Shown: in pieces, positions 14,445-15,361 of the stretch
Layout: the number at the start of each line of letters is the position of its first letter
How positions within the stretch are numbered: the first letter of the stretch is position 1
DNA from: Paracoccaceae bacterium
Lineage (GTDB): Bacteria > Pseudomonadota > Alphaproteobacteria > Rhodobacterales > Rhodobacteraceae
Assembly: GCA_007120685.1 (NCBI GenBank)
Contig: SKNG01000124.1
Location: 1 to 15,361, forward strand
Reading direction: 5' to 3'
DNA: 15,361 nt
Position numbers and translations under genes: made by a program
The notes under the pieces: generated by a model
The model's database searches: none
What the model was told of the DNA's origin: nothing
What the model saw: the letters and a program-made list of their open reading frames with translations, nothing else

Positions 14445-15361
14445 ATGGCCGCAACCGACCCCCTGAGCGACATCTTCGCGGGCCGCGACGCCCCCGCCGC
14501 GCGCGGCAGCTGGTTAGAGCGCGTTCCGCCCGCGGTCTGGGCGCTGATCCTGCTCTTGCTGATCATGCCGCTGCTGGCCAACAACTTCTGGCTGTTCCAG
14601 ATTTTCGGCTGGACCTTCATCCTGGGGATCATCGCGCTGAGCCTGATGTTCCTGGCCGGCTATGGCGGCATGGTCAGCCTGGCCCAGATGACAATCGCCG
14701 GGCTGGCAGGCTACATGGTGGCGATCCTGGGCAGCTCGGGCGTGTCACAGATCAGCCTGGGCTGGCCCTGGTGGCTGTATATCCCCACCGCGATCCTGAT
14801 CGCGGCACTGTTCGGCACCCTTGTCGGCGCGCTGGCGGTGCGGACCGAGGGGATCTACACGATCATGATCACCCTCGCCATCGGCGCGGCCTTCTTCTAC
14901 TTCACCCTGCAAAATCACGCCATCTTCAACGGCCATACCGGCTTCGGCTCGATCCGGCCGCCGGACCTGTTCGGCGTCAACTGGCGCCGGCCCGTGCCCT
15001 TCTACTACCTGACGCTGGGCTGCGCGGCGCTGTGCTTCGCCCTTGTCGTCTACGTCTCGCGCAGCCCCTTCGGCCTGGCGCTGCAGGGCGTGCGCGACGG
15101 GCCGCGGCGCATGGCGGCGCTGGGCTACGACGTCACCGCCCACCGGATCGCGGCCTATGCCTTTGCCAGCGTGATCGCCGCGGTGGGTGGCATCCTGCTG
15201 GTCTGGCAGAACGGTCAGATCAGCCCCGGCACGGTCGGCATCGCCGCGGTTATCGACATTCTGGTGGTGGCGGTGATCGGCGGGGTCCGTCGGCCCGTCG
15301 GCGCCTTCATCGGCGCCTTCCTCTATGTGCTGCTGCGCACCTTCAGCCCCGATATCCTGGC
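14445..15361 (+). CDS. Branched-chain amino acid-type ABC transporter permease (LivM family), partial at right edge
   Basis: The frame is open from ATG 14445 to the window end (305 codons plus two bases), with no stop. A 28-residue polar N-terminus precedes hydrophobic segments at about 31-45, 50-72 and 112-133. GYGGMVSLAQMTIAGLAGYM (72-91) is the LivM counterpart of the SLGH...GAY motif. The cytoplasmic coupling loop GVRDGPRRMAALGYDVTAHRIAAYAFA (215-241) matches the ATPase-docking loop of this family, and VVAVIGGVRRPVGAFIGAF (274-292) is the usual late segment. It pairs with the LivH-like protein. AGGA (14432-14435) lies 9 bases upstream, and the LivH stop ends one base before, so the two are co-translated. 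Probably only a short C-terminal part is missing. Confidence 0.92.
   Translation, partial: MAATDPLSDIFAGRDAPAARGSWLERVPPAVWALILLLLIMPLLANNFWLFQIFGWTFILGIIALSLMFLAGYGGMVSLAQMTIAGLAGYMVAILGSSGVSQISLGWPWWLYIPTAILIAALFGTLVGALAVRTEGIYTIMITLAIGAAFFYFTLQNHAIFNGHTGFGSIRPPDLFGVNWRRPVPFYYLTLGCAALCFALVVYVSRSPFGLALQGVRDGPRRMAALGYDVTAHRIAAYAFASVIAAVGGILLVWQNGQISPGTVGIAAVIDILVVAVIGGVRRPVGAFIGAFLYVLLRTFSPDIL

Noticed and set aside
1..15361. Defence system, CRISPR array, mobile element or toxin-antitoxin pair
   Set aside because: No regularly spaced repeats, transposase, integrase, nuclease, helicase or reverse transcriptase motif was seen on either strand; every large gene belongs to polysaccharide synthesis/export or solute uptake.

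Overview
The window is high-GC DNA with strongly G/C-biased third codon positions. Its gene content (an ExoF-type polysaccharide export protein, dense glycosyltransferase operons, a Liv-type ABC transporter) suggests an alphaproteobacterium, most likely of the Rhodobacteraceae/Paracoccaceae type. That placement is inferred from protein style only; no rRNA, tRNA or other marker gene is present.

Positions 1-9083 form an exopolysaccharide (EPS) or surface-polysaccharide locus made of two convergent gene strings. On the + strand are a DUF1972/GT4 glycosyltransferase (321-1556), a class I SAM-dependent methyltransferase (1559-2464) and a GT2 glycosyltransferase with a C-terminal hydrophobic segment (2461-3402), packed with gaps or overlaps of a few bases. 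They end at a candidate hairpin terminator (3417-3440). On the - strand, read from right to left, are an ExoF/Wza-like export protein with a long coiled coil (9083-7851), a GNAT-fold acyltransferase (7695-6997), a GT2 glycosyltransferase (6968-6009), a right-handed parallel beta-helix protein with a Tat-like signal (6012-4618) and a GT4 glycosyltransferase (4625-3489). The last four are closely spaced or overlapping. Together they supply sugar transfer, methyl and probably acyl decoration, a possible periplasmic polysaccharide-modifying enzyme and part of the export channel. A priming transferase, flippase and polymerase are not in the window.

Positions 9084-9704 are a 621-base divergent intergenic region. 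It holds a plausible sigma-70-type promoter for the exoF-like gene and several perfect dyads, but no convincing gene.

Positions 9705-15361 form a second, co-directional + strand locus: a periplasmic amino-acid/amide/aromatic-type solute-binding protein (9705-10964), a divergent iron-containing alcohol dehydrogenase-like protein (11152-12237), an AraC-family regulator (12386-13219), a LivH-type permease (13430-14443) and a LivM-type permease running off the right edge (14445-15361). The two ATPase genes (livG/livF type) would be expected just beyond the window. The solute is unknown. An oxidoreductase and an AraC sensor sitting inside the transporter gene string suggest uptake coupled to catabolism.

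No CRISPR array, insertion sequence, phage gene, toxin-antitoxin pair or recognisable defence system was found. The most unusual items are the dehydrogenase-like protein, which keeps its metal ligands but has lost the usual cofactor motifs, the Tat-type beta-helix protein embedded between glycosyltransferase genes, and the strong hairpin behind the solute-binding-protein gene.
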